Shown: positions 36,331 through 44,541, counted from the first letter of the stretch. The stretch: 64,000 nt of DNA from Terribium retamae (GCF_022347545.1 NZ_JAKREW010000003.1:216181-280180), one strand, 5' to 3'. Notes: generated from the sequence alone by a model not told the origin. Translations and numbers: made by a program.

Positions 36331-36434
36331 GTTAGAGCAATTCCAGGAAAAGCGTGTAACGGTTTTCCGTCCGGAATTGCGTAAAAACAAAGAGTTAGAG
36401 CGTTTCCGCGTTTCTGCGAAAAAGGGGAACGCTC
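36331..36434. repeat. Mesorhizobium-type palindromic repeat (two hairpins)
   Basis: The first half is a nested palindrome: GCAATTCC (36337-36344) pairs with GGAATTGC (36373-36380), and GGAAAA (36346-36351) with TTTTCC (36363-36368). The second half, GAGCGTTTCC (36398-36407), pairs with GGGAACGCTC (36425-36434) with one mismatch. Both begin with a TTAGAGC box. A related inverse copy lies at 60221-60310. Such elements are scattered between genes in Mesorhizobium; this one separates DUF1178 from the MarR gene. Confidence 0.8.
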
Positions 36435-36445
36435 CAAGCCTGCAT

Positions 36446-36940
36446 TCAAGTCTTCGCTTCCAACCCCTTGATCAACTTTTCGAGCAGGGTGGCCAAATGG
36501 TCCTGCTCGTCGCGCGTGAGCGCCGAAAGAACCTGATGCTCATTGGCGACGTGAGCGGTCACGGCTTCGTCGATCAGGTCGCGGCCTTTTTTGGTCAACT
36601 GAACGATCACGCCGCGGCGGTCCTGCGGGTGTGGCTCACGGGCAATCAGCCCTGCCTTTTCCAGCCGGTCCAATCGGTTGGTCATGGCGCCCGAGGTCAC
36701 CATTGTCGCTTCATAGAGTGCTGTCGGCGTCAAAGCGAAGGGTGCGCCTGAGCGTCGCAAGGTCGCCAGGACATCGAACTCACCGTGCTGCAGGCCGAAC
36801 TGGGCGAATAGGGGGTTCAGCTTGTCCCGAGCCACGACAAAGGCGGCATAGCTAAGACGTCCAAACACTGCCATGGGGCGGACGTCCAGATCCGGCCTCT
36901 CCTTCTGCCATTGCGCCACCGCATTTGCTGCACGGTCCAT
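36446..36940 (-). CDS. MarR-family transcriptional regulator
   Basis: A 164-residue winged-helix repressor. The recognition region reads LTPTALYEATMVTSGAMTNRLDRLEKAGLIAREPHPQDRRGVIVQLTKKGRDLIDEA, and a dimerisation helix follows. It is divergent from an NADPH-dependent FMN reductase gene with a palindromic site between them, so it probably represses that operon and itself. The many-Arg wing (PQDRRGV) is the standard MarR DNA contact. The inducer is unknown; oxidants or phenolics are frequent for the family. Confidence 0.93.
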   Translation of the reverse strand: MDRAANAVAQWQKERPDLDVRPMAVFGRLSYAAFVVARDKLNPLFAQFGLQHGEFDVLATLRRSGAPFALTPTALYEATMVTSGAMTNRLDRLEKAGLIAREPHPQDRRGVIVQLTKKGRDLIDEAVTAHVANEHQVLSALTRDEQDHLATLLEKLIKGLEAKT

Positions 36941-36957
36941 CTATCTCACCATAAAGT

Positions 36958-36973
36958 ATCTTGACACTAAGAT
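36958..36973. promoter_or_regulatory. MarR-type operator overlapping a -35 box
   Basis: ATCTT and AAGAT flank GACACT, an imperfect palindrome between the MarR gene and the FMN reductase gene. It contains TTGACA (36961-36966), the likely -35 of the reductase promoter, so binding would block transcription. Confidence 0.65.
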
Positions 36974-37030
36974 TCTTTCTATTAAATGATATGCCATCGA
37001 CCGGCAATCGCCAAGTGGCAGGAGATGAGA

Positions 37031-37600
37031 ATGATCAAAGTCGCCGTCCTCGTCGGCAGCCTTCGCCAGGAATCTTTCAGTCGTAAGGTGGCGAAGGCAG
37101 TGGCGGAACTCGCGCCGACGCTTTCGCTCGATTTCATCGATATCGGTGCGGTGTCTTTCTTCAACGAAGATCTGGAAGCGAACCCGCCCGTCGATTGGCA
37201 GGTGTTGCGCCATCGTGTGTCTTCGGCCGATGCGGTGCTTTTTGTCACTGCCGAATATGTGCGGTCGGTGCCTGGCGTCCTGAAGAACGCCATCGATATC
37301 TGCGCTCGGCCGCAAGGGCAGGGCGCGCTGGGCGGCAAGCCCGCGGCAATCATTTCGACGTCGCTCGGTGCGCTTGGCGGCTTCGGTGCCAACCACCACC
37401 TCAGGCAATCTCTCGCTTCGCTCGACATGACGGTGCTTGGCCAGCCCGAAGCCTATATCGGCAACACCGGCGCTCTGTTCGATGTGGACGGCACTCTGGT
37501 CGATGAGCGCGCACGCGTGTTCCTTGCGACCTTCGCCAAAGCCTTCGAAACATTCATCCAGCGTCAGGCCCCGCAGGCTGAAGAGCGGCGGGTAGCCTGA
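37031..37600 (+). CDS. NADPH-dependent FMN reductase family protein
   Basis: The 189-residue flavoprotein has the FMN phosphate loop VGSLRQESFSRKVAKAV at the N-terminus. The flavin-contacting segment TAEYVRSVPGVLKNAIDICARP follows, with ISTSLGALGGFGANHHLRQSL after it. These are the marks of the azoreductase/chromate reductase (ChrR/YieF-like) group. It should reduce quinones, chromate or azo compounds with NADPH. ATG 37031 has GGAG six bases upstream. It leads a two-gene operon with the DMT transporter, controlled by the divergent MarR. Confidence 0.92.
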   Translation: MIKVAVLVGSLRQESFSRKVAKAVAELAPTLSLDFIDIGAVSFFNEDLEANPPVDWQVLRHRVSSADAVLFVTAEYVRSVPGVLKNAIDICARPQGQGALGGKPAAIISTSLGALGGFGANHHLRQSLASLDMTVLGQPEAYIGNTGALFDVDGTLVDERARVFLATFAKAFETFIQRQAPQAEERRVA

Positions 37601-37621
37601 GCCTCCAAAGGGGTCCTCACC

Positions 37622-38551
37622 ATGACAACGCTAACTGAACAGAACCGCGCGGGCACTTCGATGAGATCGGTCTGGGACTCGGCCTTCGGCCTGCTTTTGA
37701 TCACCGGCACCTTGCTGGGCCTGACGCTTCCCCTCGGCAAGCTGGCGACCGCCGATGCCGTGCCGGCGATGCTGTGGGCGTTCATGACCTCGTTCGGCAT
37801 CGGCGGCGTACTTCTGCTGGTGCTGTTCTACCGGCACCACCGTGTGGTGATGACAGGGCACAAGCTGCGTTACTACATCATCGCGGCAGCGATCTCCTTC
37901 GCCATCCCGAACTTCCTGATCTTTTCGGCGATTCCCCACCTCGGCGCGGGCTACACCGGCATCATGTTCACGCTTTCGCCAGTGGTCACGCTCACCCTGT
38001 CGATCCTCTTCGGCGTGCGTCGTCCCAATCTGCTCGGCGTGATCGGCATCGTGGTCGGCTTCGCAGGGGCGCTGATGGTTGCTTTGACCAGAGGCGAAGC
38101 AGGCCAGCCAGCCGATCTTTTCTGGGTGCTCATTGGGCTGCTGATCCCGGTCTTCCTCGCCGCCGGCAACATCTATCGAACCATCGACTGGCCGACAGGT
38201 ACCGATGCCATAGAACTTGCCGTCGGCAGCCATCTTGCGGCAGCAGCGATGTTGTTTGGCGGGCTTCTCTTCTCTGGCCAAGCCGGTTCGTTCGGTACGC
38301 TGCTCAACGTGCCCTGGCTGGTATTGGCCCAAGTGGTCACAGGAGCGGCGATGTTCGCCTTCTACTTCCGCCTCCAGGCCGTTGGCGGTCCGGTCTATCT
38401 CAGCCAGATCGGCTATGTCGGCGCAGCCATCGCGCTGGTCTCGGGGACATTGTTTCTCGGCGAGCACTATCAGCTGCTGACCTGGGCGGGCGCAGCCATC
38501 ATCGTCGCCGGCGTTTTCATCACGACCAAGGCGCAGCGGCAGGCGGCTTGA
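37622..38551 (+). CDS. EamA/DMT-family transporter
   Basis: A ten-helix drug/metabolite transporter of 309 residues. Two EamA repeats are recognisable, with the second ending LSQIGYVGAAIALVSGTLFLGEHYQLLTWAGAAIIVAGVF, the usual conserved Glu-containing helix. It begins 21 bases after the FMN reductase gene and is in its operon. Export of a reduced or toxic aromatic is a reasonable but unproven role. It converges with the winged-helix gene. Confidence 0.9.
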   Translation: MTTLTEQNRAGTSMRSVWDSAFGLLLITGTLLGLTLPLGKLATADAVPAMLWAFMTSFGIGGVLLLVLFYRHHRVVMTGHKLRYYIIAAAISFAIPNFLIFSAIPHLGAGYTGIMFTLSPVVTLTLSILFGVRRPNLLGVIGIVVGFAGALMVALTRGEAGQPADLFWVLIGLLIPVFLAAGNIYRTIDWPTGTDAIELAVGSHLAAAAMLFGGLLFSGQAGSFGTLLNVPWLVLAQVVTGAAMFAFYFRLQAVGGPVYLSQIGYVGAAIALVSGTLFLGEHYQLLTWAGAAIIVAGVFITTKAQRQAA

Positions 38552-38556
38552 TCTGC

Positions 38557-39141
38557 TTAGCCCTCCTCGCGCACACCGATCACTTCCGGCTGCGGGTGGC
38601 GCCTGCGGTGGGTTGCCGCTGCGCGGGCGGATTGCTCGTAGATGCCTGTCATCAATTCCAGCGTGCGTGCCGCGTCCTCCAGCCTGTCGGCGAGGTCCGG
38701 CACGCGTGTCACCGCATCGATCAGCAGCGCTGAACGGATGTCGGCATAACGCTCCGTCACGCGGTGTCCCAGGGGGGTGACCTCATAGGTTACCCCGGCG
38801 CGACCGCTGCCTTGTCGCTTGACGAGATCGGCCTTCACCAGCTTGCGCAAACTGTACTGAATGTTCGGAATGTCGTCGCGGTTGGTCATCTGCGCGAGGT
38901 CCCGGATGCTCTTCGGCCGGTCGTTCATACGGATGATATGCAGCAGCGCGTTCTCAGGACCGCTTGCCGAGAATTCGATCACCGTCGCCAGGCATTCCGC
39001 TTGCCAGCGGCCGAAAGCCTCATAGGAACGCATGAGCGCGTATTCGATTTCCGCGACGTCGATCTCGAGCGGCGTCCGCGCCAGGTGCCAGCCCCGGTCG
39101 AGCAGATCCCTCTGCTGGTTCGATGTCTTCTTGGCTTTCAT
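38557..39141 (-). CDS. winged-helix (MarR-like) transcriptional regulator
   Basis: This 194-residue protein has a long N-terminal helix (LLDRGWHLARTPLEIDVAEIEYALMRSYEAFGRWQAE). A winged helix follows: SIRDLAQMTNRDDIPNIQYSLRKLVKADLVKRQGSGRAGVTYEVTPLGHRV. The family is often labelled winged helix DNA-binding protein near catabolic genes. ATG 39141 has GAGGAGG upstream, so a 17-residue longer version is unlikely. It is divergent from the LLM monooxygenase, and a 25-base inverted repeat lies between them, probably its operator. Confidence 0.88.
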   Translation of the reverse strand: MKAKKTSNQQRDLLDRGWHLARTPLEIDVAEIEYALMRSYEAFGRWQAECLATVIEFSASGPENALLHIIRMNDRPKSIRDLAQMTNRDDIPNIQYSLRKLVKADLVKRQGSGRAGVTYEVTPLGHRVTERYADIRSALLIDAVTRVPDLADRLEDAARTLELMTGIYEQSARAAATHRRRHPQPEVIGVREEG

Positions 39142-39197
39142 CCATGCCTCCTCACGCTGCGACCATGCACCAGCGAGGCGGCTTGCGTCCATGTCGT

Positions 39198-39222
39198 TTT
39201 ATGATAGACTTTCTATTATAAA
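39198..39222. promoter_or_regulatory. 25-bp inverted repeat, likely operator
   Basis: TTTATGATAGA (39198-39208) and TCTATTATAAA (39212-39222) match in 10 of 11 paired positions around a 3-base centre. The AT-rich element lies 27 bases before the LLM monooxygenase start and 57 from the regulator start, so it could control both. Confidence 0.75.
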
Positions 39223-39248
39223 ATATAACAAATGGCGAGGACATAGAG

Positions 39249-40370
39249 ATGAGCATGCTCAACGGCGGCCCAGCCGCCCAACCCTTCTTCCTTGGCACTT
39301 TCGCTTCCAACTGCTCCGGCGGCATGACCGTCACCAAGCTGCCGGAGCGATGGGTCAATTCCTGGGACAACAACCTGCGGCTCGCGCGGCTTCTCGACGA
39401 CGCCGGCATCGACTTCATGCTGCCGATCGCGCGCTGGATCGGTTACGGTGGCGCAACCAACTTCCATGGCAGCGTGCTGGAGACGATCACCTGGGCGACG
39501 GGTTTGCTGGCGCTGACGCGCAACATCACTCTCTTTGCAACGACGCACACGACGGCAAATCATCCGGTGGTCGTGGCCAAGCAACTCGCAACCATCGATC
39601 AGATCGGCGCAGGCCGCATCGGCCTCAACATCGTCGCCGGGTGGAACAAGCCGGAATATGAGGCGCTGGGGTTGACGCTGCCTGACGACCACGTCACGCG
39701 CTACGGCTATGCGCAGGAATGGTTCGATATCGTCCAGGCCCTGTGGAGCCGCACCGAAGCCTTCGATTGGGATGGGACCTACTTCAAGCTGAAGAATGTG
39801 CTCGGCGACCCGCGGCCATCGTCGGAACTGCCGATCCTCAATGCCGCCGGTTCGGAAGAAGGGCGACGCTTCGCGGTCCGCAATGCCAACTTCCTGTTCA
39901 CGCCGGCGATTGACCTCGAGCGGTCGAAGGACGAGATCCAGGCCCTCAAAGGGCAGGCTCTCGAAGCCGGTCGCAAAGTGGACGTGCTAACCTTCTCGCA
40001 TGTCGTGTGCCGACCGAGCGAAAAAGAAGCAAAGGACTATCTGGAGCATTTCGGCCGCATCAATGCCGACTGGGCTGCAGTCGACAATCTGGTGCGCCTG
40101 CAATTTGCGCATGCGCAGTCGTTTCCGCATGATCTTCTCGCGCTTATCCGTGACCGTATGGCGGCAGGACACGGCGGTTTTCCCCTGACAGGCACCCCCG
40201 AACAGGTCGCCGACGGCATCACAGCCTTGCACGAGGCCGGCTTCCGCGGCACGACCCTGTCGTTCGTCGACTACGCGGAGGAGTTCCCCTATTTCCGCGA
40301 CACCGTGCTTCCGATCCTCGAACAGCGTGGCATCCGTATGGCGCCTGGCGCGGCGCGCTCCGCAGCGTGA
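39249..40370 (+). CDS. LLM-class flavin-dependent monooxygenase (RutA/alkanesulfonate-type)
   Basis: A 373-residue luciferase-like TIM-barrel enzyme that uses FMNH2 and O2. Segments such as FMLPIARWIGYGGATNFHGSVLETITWATGLLALTRNITLFATTHTTANHPVVVAKQLATIDQIGAGRIGLNIVAGWNKPEYEALG are very like RutA and dimethylsulfone/alkanesulfonate monooxygenases. Its partner flavin reductase lies 8 bases downstream. No uracil (rut), sulfonate (ssu) or dsz genes are nearby, so the substrate is unknown. The upstream operator suggests induction by that substrate. Confidence 0.93.
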   Translation: MSMLNGGPAAQPFFLGTFASNCSGGMTVTKLPERWVNSWDNNLRLARLLDDAGIDFMLPIARWIGYGGATNFHGSVLETITWATGLLALTRNITLFATTHTTANHPVVVAKQLATIDQIGAGRIGLNIVAGWNKPEYEALGLTLPDDHVTRYGYAQEWFDIVQALWSRTEAFDWDGTYFKLKNVLGDPRPSSELPILNAAGSEEGRRFAVRNANFLFTPAIDLERSKDEIQALKGQALEAGRKVDVLTFSHVVCRPSEKEAKDYLEHFGRINADWAAVDNLVRLQFAHAQSFPHDLLALIRDRMAAGHGGFPLTGTPEQVADGITALHEAGFRGTTLSFVDYAEEFPYFRDTVLPILEQRGIRMAPGAARSAA

Positions 40371-40378
40371 GGACGGCC

Positions 40379-40888
40379 ATGAAAGTATCAACGCCACCCG
40401 TTGACGCGGCCACTTTCCGCTCGGCCATGCGGCTTATCGTCGGCAATGTCAGCGTCATCACCGCAGGGGTCGGCGAGGACCGATCCGGTCTTGTCGTGAT
40501 CTCCGTGGTTTCCCTATCGGCTGAACCGCCCAAGGTCATCGCCTGTGTGAACCGCTCGTCCTCGACCTGGTCGGTGATCGAACGGCATCGCCATTTCGCC
40601 GTCAATTCGCTTGGCCCGCGGCATCAGAAAATCGCCGAACGCTTCTCCGGCTTCGGCGGCGTAAAAGGCAATGATCGTTATGCCGAGGCGGAATGGATGA
40701 CGATGAAAACCGGCGCCTCGGTTCTGGTGGATGCCGTGGCGTCGTTCGACTGCAGCCTCGACGAAATGATTGACCGCGGCACGCATTCGATCGTCATCGG
40801 CTCCGTGGAAGCCGTGCGTGCCCAAGATGCCGGCGAGGCGCTGATCTATTGGCGCGGCGCATATCGGCCGCTTCAAACCGAGATGTAG
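40379..40888 (+). CDS. flavin reductase partner of the LLM monooxygenase
   Basis: A 169-residue NAD(P)H:FMN reductase of the HpaC/RutF type. It has the FMN-binding SVISAGVGEDR-like segment (NVSVITAGVGEDRSGLVVISVVSLSAEPPKVIACVNRSSSTWSVI), the FAVNSLGPRHQKIAERF block, and a C-terminal IVIGSVEAVRAQDAGEALIYWRGAY strand. It supplies FMNH2 to the LLM enzyme. GAGG precedes the ATG, which is 8 bases after the monooxygenase stop. It converges with ubiG. Confidence 0.93.
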   Translation: MKVSTPPVDAATFRSAMRLIVGNVSVITAGVGEDRSGLVVISVVSLSAEPPKVIACVNRSSSTWSVIERHRHFAVNSLGPRHQKIAERFSGFGGVKGNDRYAEAEWMTMKTGASVLVDAVASFDCSLDEMIDRGTHSIVIGSVEAVRAQDAGEALIYWRGAYRPLQTEM

Positions 40889-40938
40889 CGAACACGCCAA
40901 CCAGGCGGCCGGACCGGCCGGCTCCGGCCACTTGTTCG

Positions 40939-41685
40939 TCAGGCCGCTTTTTCTGCAAGCACCATGTAGTTGACGTCCATATCCTTGGAACGCTGCCAGC
41001 GATCGGCGAGCGGATTGTAGATGACGCCGGAACGGTCGGTTATCGCCAGGCCGGCGCCGCTCAATGCCCGCTCCAGCTCTTCCGGCCGCACCAACTTGCC
41101 GAATTTGTGCGTGCCGCGCGGCAGCCAGCGCAACACATATTCGGCGCCGATGATGGCAAGTCCGAGCGCCTTGAGGGTGCGGTTGATGGTGGCGACGAAC
41201 ATGATGCCGCCCGGCTTCACCATCTCGCCGCACTTGCCCACGAACAGGTCGATGTCGGCGACGTGCTCGACCACTTCCATGTTGAGCACGACATCGAACT
41301 TCTCGCCAGCGTCGGCGAGGTCTTCGGCTGTGGTAGCGCGGTAATCGACAGCCACACCCGCCTCGTTCGCATGCAGCTTCGCCACTTCGATGTTGGTCGT
41401 GGAAGCATCGGCCCCGACCACTTCGGCGCCCAGGCGCGCCATCGGCTCGCACAGCAGTCCACCGCCGCAGCCGATATCGAGGATGCGAAGGCCCTCGAAG
41501 GGTTTTGCCGCGCGGGCATCGCGGCCAAAGCGGGCCGCGATCTGGTCGCGGATATAGGCCAGCCGCACGGGATTGAACTTGTGCAGCGGACGGAATTTTC
41601 CATTGGGGTTCCACCATTCGGCGGCAAGGGCCGAAAAGCGCTCGACTTCTCCGGCGTCGATGGTCGACCGTCGGGGCTCTGGCAT
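40939..41685 (-). CDS. ubiG: ubiquinone biosynthesis O-methyltransferase
   Basis: UbiG (248 residues) methylates 2-polyprenyl-6-hydroxyphenol and, later, demethylubiquinol. The SAM motif I is [36 protein letters not shown] and [38 protein letters not shown] are UbiG signatures. ATG 41685, with AAGGAG upstream, gives the common [31 protein letters not shown] start. In many rhizobia ubiG is divergent from lysC; here about 1.5 kb of an ArsR/VOC module separates them. Confidence 0.96.
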   Translation of the reverse strand: MPEPRRSTIDAGEVERFSALAAEWWNPNGKFRPLHKFNPVRLAYIRDQIAARFGRDARAAKPFEGLRILDIGCGGGLLCEPMARLGAEVVGADASTTNIEVAKLHANEAGVAVDYRATTAEDLADAGEKFDVVLNMEVVEHVADIDLFVGKCGEMVKPGGIMFVATINRTLKALGLAIIGAEYVLRWLPRGTHKFGKLVRPEELERALSGAGLAITDRSGVIYNPLADRWQRSKDMDVNYMVLAEKAA

Positions 41686-41816
41686 GGCTTTGTCTCCTTC
41701 GGGGAGAAGGAAGTCGGCAGAAGAAGGGTGAATGTCAAGGCGCGTTTTCGACATGTGTCAGCGCGAGGTGGCCGTATCGCACCCCGAAGCCCTTGTTTTC
41801 CAAAGTGCCCGCCTGT

Positions 41817-42227
41817 TCAGGGCGCTTCGGCAAGCACCTGCAAATTTCCCGTGTATTCCCTCCAGCCGGCATCAAGCAGATGCAGTGTCGGCTCAGGGGC
41901 CAGCCCCCCATGCGTCAGCACGAGACGGACGATGCCGGCGTGTTCTGACAAGCCGAAAACGACGTGCCCCGCAGGTGCCTGATCCGTACAATCGAATGAC
42001 CAGACCATGCGGTGCGGAGGGGAGATCTCCAGCACTTCGACCTCGGTCCAGCCGCGCCAGCCGGCAGCGGCTTCGCCGGTGATGCGGAAGCGGTGGCCGA
42101 CGACGGGCCGAAAATCGATGGCGAAGAACCATTGCTCGATCAGCTTCGGCTCGGTCAGGCAGGCCCATACCGTTGCAAGCGATGCGCGAATGTCGCGTTC
42201 AAATGTCAGATCGATCGGTTTCAGCAT
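41817..42227 (-). CDS. SRPBCC (AHSA1-type) ligand-binding protein
   Basis: A 136-residue Bet v1-like fold of the AHSA1 group: LTFERDIRASLATVWACLTEPKLIEQWF, then GWTEVEVLEISPPHRMVWSF and a VRLVLTHGGL strand. The family binds hydrophobic ligands or acts as an Hsp90-like cochaperone domain; this stand-alone form often follows an ArsR gene. Its start lies inside the ArsR 3' end (about 29 bases of overlap), so translation is coupled. ATG 42227 is chosen; an ATG seven codons upstream is also possible. Confidence 0.9.
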   Translation of the reverse strand: MLKPIDLTFERDIRASLATVWACLTEPKLIEQWFFAIDFRPVVGHRFRITGEAAAGWRGWTEVEVLEISPPHRMVWSFDCTDQAPAGHVVFGLSEHAGIVRLVLTHGGLAPEPTLHLLDAGWREYTGNLQVLAEAP

Positions 42228-42546
42228 CGAGCTTCTCTGCCAATTCAACGAGACCGTCGAGCTTTTCGGTCCAGAAAGCCGACAGTTTTGCGGTCCAGTC
42301 GGCGACGATGATCAGCGGGGTGGGATTCAGCCGATAGAGGCGTTGACGCCCGACGGGACGCCGCTGCACGAGGCCGGCCCGGCTCAGCACCTGAAGGTGC
42401 AACGAGACATTTGCGACGGTTGCGCCGACTTCTGCGGTCAGCTCAGCGACGGAACGCTCGCGATTTCCGATGCGCTCAAGGAGGCGCCGTCGTGTCGGGT
42501 CGGCAATGGCGGCAAAGACGTCGCCTTGGGTTGAGGTTCTCACCAT
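42199..42546 (-). CDS. ArsR-family transcriptional regulator
   Basis: A 115-residue winged-helix repressor with the recognition helix VGATVANVSLHLQVLSRAGLVQRRPVGRQRLYRL after IADPTRRRLLERI. There is no cysteine pair, so it does not sense metals in the classical way; it belongs to the AHSA1-linked subgroup. ATG 42546 is preferred because the earlier ATG at 42558 lies inside the operator palindrome. It controls the divergent VOC gene and its own SRPBCC partner. Confidence 0.92.
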   Translation of the reverse strand: MVRTSTQGDVFAAIADPTRRRLLERIGNRERSVAELTAEVGATVANVSLHLQVLSRAGLVQRRPVGRQRLYRLNPTPLIIVADWTAKLSAFWTEKLDGLVELAEKLDAETDRSDI

Positions 42547-42556
42547 CGACAGATCC

Positions 42557-42576
42557 ATTCAAGTATTTACTTGAAT
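42557..42576. promoter_or_regulatory. perfect 20-bp ArsR-type operator
   Basis: ATTCAAGTA (42557-42565) is followed by TT and its exact reverse complement TACTTGAAT (42568-42576). It lies between the divergent ArsR and VOC genes, 11 bases upstream of the preferred ArsR start. The form is that of ArsR/SmtB-type operators. Confidence 0.8.
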
Positions 42577-42650
42577 TTAAATCTGCGTCGGAGGTAGGGT
42601 GCCCGTCAAGGTCCTGAATGGCGGGGGACAAACCACAGGAGAACGAGGAA

Positions 42651-43040
42651 ATGACCGCCTTGAATGGAGTGATCCCCTGTCTGACCATCGATGGCGCCAA
42701 GAAGGCCATCGAATTCTATAAGAGCGCCTTTGGCGCTGAGGAGGTAAGCCGCAAGGATGCCGAGGACGGCAAGCGGTTGATGCATGCACATATCCGCATC
42801 AACGGCGCTGATGTCATGATGTGGGATCTTTTCCCGGAATTCGGCATGTCGACGGACAAGCCGCATGGCGTCACGGTTCATCTCGAAGTCGATGATGCGG
42901 ACAGGTGGTGGTCGCGCGCGGTCGATGCCGGCGCCACCGTGACGATGCCGCTGGACAATGTGTTCTGGGGTAGTCGCTATGGTCAGCTGCGCGATCCGTT
43001 CGGGCATAGCTGGGCGATCGGCAGCCCACTGAAGAACTAG
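42651..43040 (+). CDS. VOC-family protein (PhnB-like)
   Basis: The 129-residue protein is a PhnB-type vicinal-oxygen-chelate domain: NGVIPCLTIDGAKKAIEFYKSAFGAEE at the start, VMMWDLFPEFG, and GSRYGQLRDPFGHSWAIGSP at the end. The PhnB family lacks the full metal set of glyoxalase I and often has no known activity. GAGG with suitable spacing precedes ATG 42651. It is divergent from the ArsR-SRPBCC pair, so the three genes form one regulated module with shared operator. Confidence 0.9.
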   Translation: MTALNGVIPCLTIDGAKKAIEFYKSAFGAEEVSRKDAEDGKRLMHAHIRINGADVMMWDLFPEFGMSTDKPHGVTVHLEVDDADRWWSRAVDAGATVTMPLDNVFWGSRYGQLRDPFGHSWAIGSPLKN

Positions 43041-43238
43041 CCCAGGGGGATGCTTTCGAGGCGAGGCAAGCAAGCCAGAGCGCAAGAGACTTGCGCCACG
43101 CTGCCACATCGGGCGCGTGCGCCTTGCGGAGGCCTTGTGTTTTGGCTAAGGAAGCCGCGCATTTTTGCGTCCCGGCCAGCCGGGGCTTTCCTGTCCATCC
43201 CTGGCCGATAGGCCTGCATTCAAAGGCTTTCCGCTTCC

Positions 43239-44513
43239 ATGGCGCGCATCGTGATGAAGTTCGGCGGGACCTCCGTCGCCGACCTCGACCGCATCCACAA
43301 TGTGGCGCGTCACGTCAAACGTGAGGTCGAGGCAGGTCATGAGGTGGCTGTCGTCGTTTCGGCGATGTCGGGCAAGACCAACGAGCTCGTCGGCTGGGTT
43401 CAGGGCATGCCGAAGGCGACGGGCGCGAACAGCCCGTTTTTCGACGCGCGCGAGTATGATGCCATCGTGGCCTCCGGCGAGCAGGTCACGTCCGGCCTGC
43501 TGGCGATCGCGTTGCAGTCGATGGGCATCAACGCACGGTCCTGGCAGGGCTGGCAGATCCCGATCAAGACCGATGGCGCGCATGGTGCGGCACGCATCAC
43601 CGACATCGACGGTTCGTTCCTGGTCCAGCGCTTCAAGGAAGGTCAGGTCGCGGTGATTGCCGGATTCCAGGGTATCGCCCCGGACAACCGTATTTCGACG
43701 CTTGGCCGCGGCGGCTCCGATACCAGCGCGGTGGCGATTGCGGCAGCCGTGAAGGCAGATCGCTGCGATATCTATACCGATGTCGACGGCGTCTACACCA
43801 CCGACCCGCGCATCGAACCCAAGGCCAAGCGGCTGGACCGCATCTCCTTCGAGGAAATGCTGGAAATGGCTTCGCTCGGCTCCAAGGTCCTTCAGGTACG
43901 CTCGGTGGAGCTTGCCATGGTACACAAGGTGCGCACCTTCGTGCGATCGTCCTTCGACGATCCCGATGCGCCCGGCATGGGGGATTTGCTCAATCCGCCT
44001 GGAACGCTCATTTGCGACGAGGATGAAATCGTGGAACAGCAGGTCGTCACCGGAATTGCCTACGCCAAGGACGAAGCGCAGATTTCGCTGCGCCGCGTCG
44101 CCGATCGGCCGGGTGTGGCCGGCGGCATTTTCGGCCCGCTGGCCGAAGCCAACATCAATGTCGACATGATCGTCCAGAACATCTCGGAAGACGGCAAGTC
44201 GACCGACATGACCTTCACGGTGCCGTCGGGCGACGTCGCAAAAGCCCTGGCCGTGCTGGAGAAGGTCAAGCAGACCGTGGGCTTCGATGCTCTTCAGCAC
44301 GATGAAGGCATGTCGAAGGTCTCCGTCATCGGCATCGGCATGAGGAGTCATGCCGGCGTCGCGGCGACCGCTTTCCGGGCACTTGCCGAAAAAAGCATCA
44401 ATATTCGCGCGATCACCACGTCCGAGATCAAGATTTCGATCCTGATCGACGGTCCTTATACGGAACTGGCTGTTCGCACTTTGCATTCCGTCTACGGTCT
44501 CGATAAGCAGTAA
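43239..44513 (+). CDS. lysC: aspartate kinase
   Basis: LysC (424 residues) makes 4-phospho-aspartate, the first step to lysine, threonine and methionine. The N-terminal ATP site is MKFGGTSVADLDRI, and the catalytic region GRGGSDTSAVAIAAAVKADRCDIYTDVDGVYTTDPR is perfect. Two C-terminal ACT repeats (about 265-410) include VTGIAYAKDEAQISLRRVADRPG and VIGIGMRSHAGVAATAFRALAEKSINIRAITTSEIKIS, the lysine/threonine sensor. No riboswitch was seen in the 198 bases upstream. It is followed by ptsP, as in other rhizobia. Confidence 0.98.
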   Translation: MARIVMKFGGTSVADLDRIHNVARHVKREVEAGHEVAVVVSAMSGKTNELVGWVQGMPKATGANSPFFDAREYDAIVASGEQVTSGLLAIALQSMGINARSWQGWQIPIKTDGAHGAARITDIDGSFLVQRFKEGQVAVIAGFQGIAPDNRISTLGRGGSDTSAVAIAAAVKADRCDIYTDVDGVYTTDPRIEPKAKRLDRISFEEMLEMASLGSKVLQVRSVELAMVHKVRTFVRSSFDDPDAPGMGDLLNPPGTLICDEDEIVEQQVVTGIAYAKDEAQISLRRVADRPGVAGGIFGPLAEANINVDMIVQNISEDGKSTDMTFTVPSGDVAKALAVLEKVKQTVGFDALQHDEGMSKVSVIGIGMRSHAGVAATAFRALAEKSINIRAITTSEIKISILIDGPYTELAVRTLHSVYGLDKQ

Positions 44514-44541
44514 GAGACCCGAGTCGGTTTTTTGCGTCGGG

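Noticed and set aside
43041..43238. Lysine or other riboswitch upstream of lysC
   Set aside because: No conserved lysine-element cores are recognisable, and such riboswitches are not typical of Alphaproteobacteria; only a small CCGG hairpin is present.
43146..44486. Open frame of 446 codons antisense to lysC
   Set aside because: Mirror of lysC codon usage; no domain similarity seen.
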